Part shown: piece after piece, positions 63,572 to 64,000 of the stretch | How the letters are laid out: each line of letters starts with the position of its first letter | Numbering within the stretch: position 1 is the stretch's first letter | Source: Humulus lupulus | Taxonomy: Eukaryota > Streptophyta > Magnoliopsida > Rosales > Cannabaceae | Direction: 5' to 3' | NCBI RefSeq assembly: GCF_963169125.1 | Contig: NC_084794.1 | Span: 230,093,219 to 230,157,218, forward strand | Length of the DNA stretch: 64,000 nucleotides | Made by a program: the position numbers and the translations under genes | The notes under the pieces: model-generated | Databases searched by the model: none | What the model saw: only the letters and a program-made list of their open reading frames with translations | Told to the model about the DNA's origin: nothing

Positions 63572-64000
63572 ACATCTCTCGGCACCCAGTATTGACGAGC
63601 CAGAACAGGAGGACATATGTATGATCAATTCCGAGCCTATCTGGATGACTCCGATAGTTGAATATTTTGATACTGGAATTCTCCCGGAAGAATGGGCCAA
63701 GGCTCGAAAGTTGATGTATCAAATCCCTCGTTATACCATTGTAGATGGAAGGCTGTATAGAAGAGGATATTCCATGCCACTACTCCGGTGTGTGACTCCA
63801 CCTGAAGCTAAAAAAATCATAGAAGAAATTCATGAAGGGTTTTGTGGAGACCATACTGGGGGGCATAGCCTGTCCAAGAAAATCATACGCCAGGGATACT
63901 TCTGGCCTACCATTAAATCCGACTCGTTCGACTACGTAAAAAGGTGTGATAAGTGCCAACGATTCGCCACAATTCCTCGAGCTCCACCGTCCGAACTAAC
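63563..64000 (+). pseudogene. Tat-B integrase N-terminal part (runs off the window)
   Basis: Open to the last base: IEHLSAPSIDEPEQEDICMI, WMTPIVEYFDTGILPEEWAK, MPLLRCVTPPEAKKIIEEIH, then the zinc finger HEGFCGDHTGGHSLSKKIIR ... RCDKCQRFATIPRAPP. The H-H-C-C residues are intact. The catalytic core, and any antisense extra gene like that of Tat-A, would lie to the right of the window. Confidence 0.88.

Larger units (their letters stand above)
57815..64000 (+). mobile_element. Tat-B: Tat-lineage Gypsy element, 5' part (runs off the window)
   Basis: 5' LTR, primer-binding region, gag, protease, reverse transcriptase, RNase H and the start of integrase, all on the plus strand and related block by block to Tat-A. 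The gag frame is kept over about 2 kb and broken only by nonsense codons. Frameshifts appear between gag and protease, near 62960 and near 63560. The reverse transcriptase YVDD box is intact. Confidence 0.92.

Overview
The window is nuclear DNA of a higher plant, probably a eudicot. It is repeat-rich heterochromatin-like sequence made almost entirely of nested LTR retrotransposons (Ty3/Gypsy Tat, Tekay/Del and a chromodomain lineage), one CACTA DNA transposon and AT-rich remnants. I found no intact host gene, no rRNA or tRNA gene and no CRISPR array. The plant assignment rests on the retroelement lineages, CACTA and hAT-type MITE termini, GT-AG introns and initiator-tRNA-Met primer binding sites. 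I cannot name the species.

Layout. (1) 1-12982: a Tat-lineage element ('Tat-A') read on the minus strand. It is complete apart from about 6 bp cut off by the window edge, and carries a hAT-type MITE in gag. Between integrase and the 3' LTR it holds a spliced, opposite-strand gene (1156-4452). (2) 12983-20141: the 5' part of a minus-strand Tekay element ('Tekay-2'). Tat-A sits in it just before the protease active site, and an unrelated solo LTR (13501-16641) with a 27-bp minisatellite sits in its gag. (3) 20142-22429: AT-rich DNA. (4) 22430-26613: a 4.2-kb gag-only retrotransposon with TSD AATAT. (5) 26614-32983: AT-rich DNA with a solo Tekay-type LTR (29328-31456), perhaps inside an older element remnant. 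(6) 32984-42585: a solo LTR (TSD ATGTT) of the gag-only element's family, split by another solo LTR (33712-36187, TSD ATGCA) and by a young chromodomain Gypsy element (36324-42248) whose LTRs differ at about 2 of 614 positions. (7) 43562-49431: a CACTA transposon (TSD TCA) carrying a reductase gene fragment. (8) 50267-57814: a plus-strand Tekay element ('Tekay-1') whose 3' LTR is cut after 213 bp by a plus-strand Tat element ('Tat-B', 57815 to the window end).

Every autonomous-type element has lost function: nonsense codons, frameshifts, or replaced catalytic residues (RT YVND in Tat-A; RT FIDS and a ruined protease motif in Tekay-1; integrase Glu to Lys in the chromodomain element). Many lesions are C-to-T or G-to-A changes, which fits deamination of methylated cytosine. 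Nesting gives a relative history: Tekay-1 before Tat-B; Tekay-2 before Tat-A and the 13501 solo LTR; the 32984 LTR before its two inserts, of which the chromodomain element is youngest.

The items most worth a second look are the promoter-bearing, spliced antisense gene inside Tat-A, the palindrome modules that expanded into a 27-bp minisatellite in one LTR family, the GC-rich hairpin minisatellites in a Tat-type LTR family that took two independent insertions, and the reductase fragment in the CACTA element with an apparent templated filler repeat.
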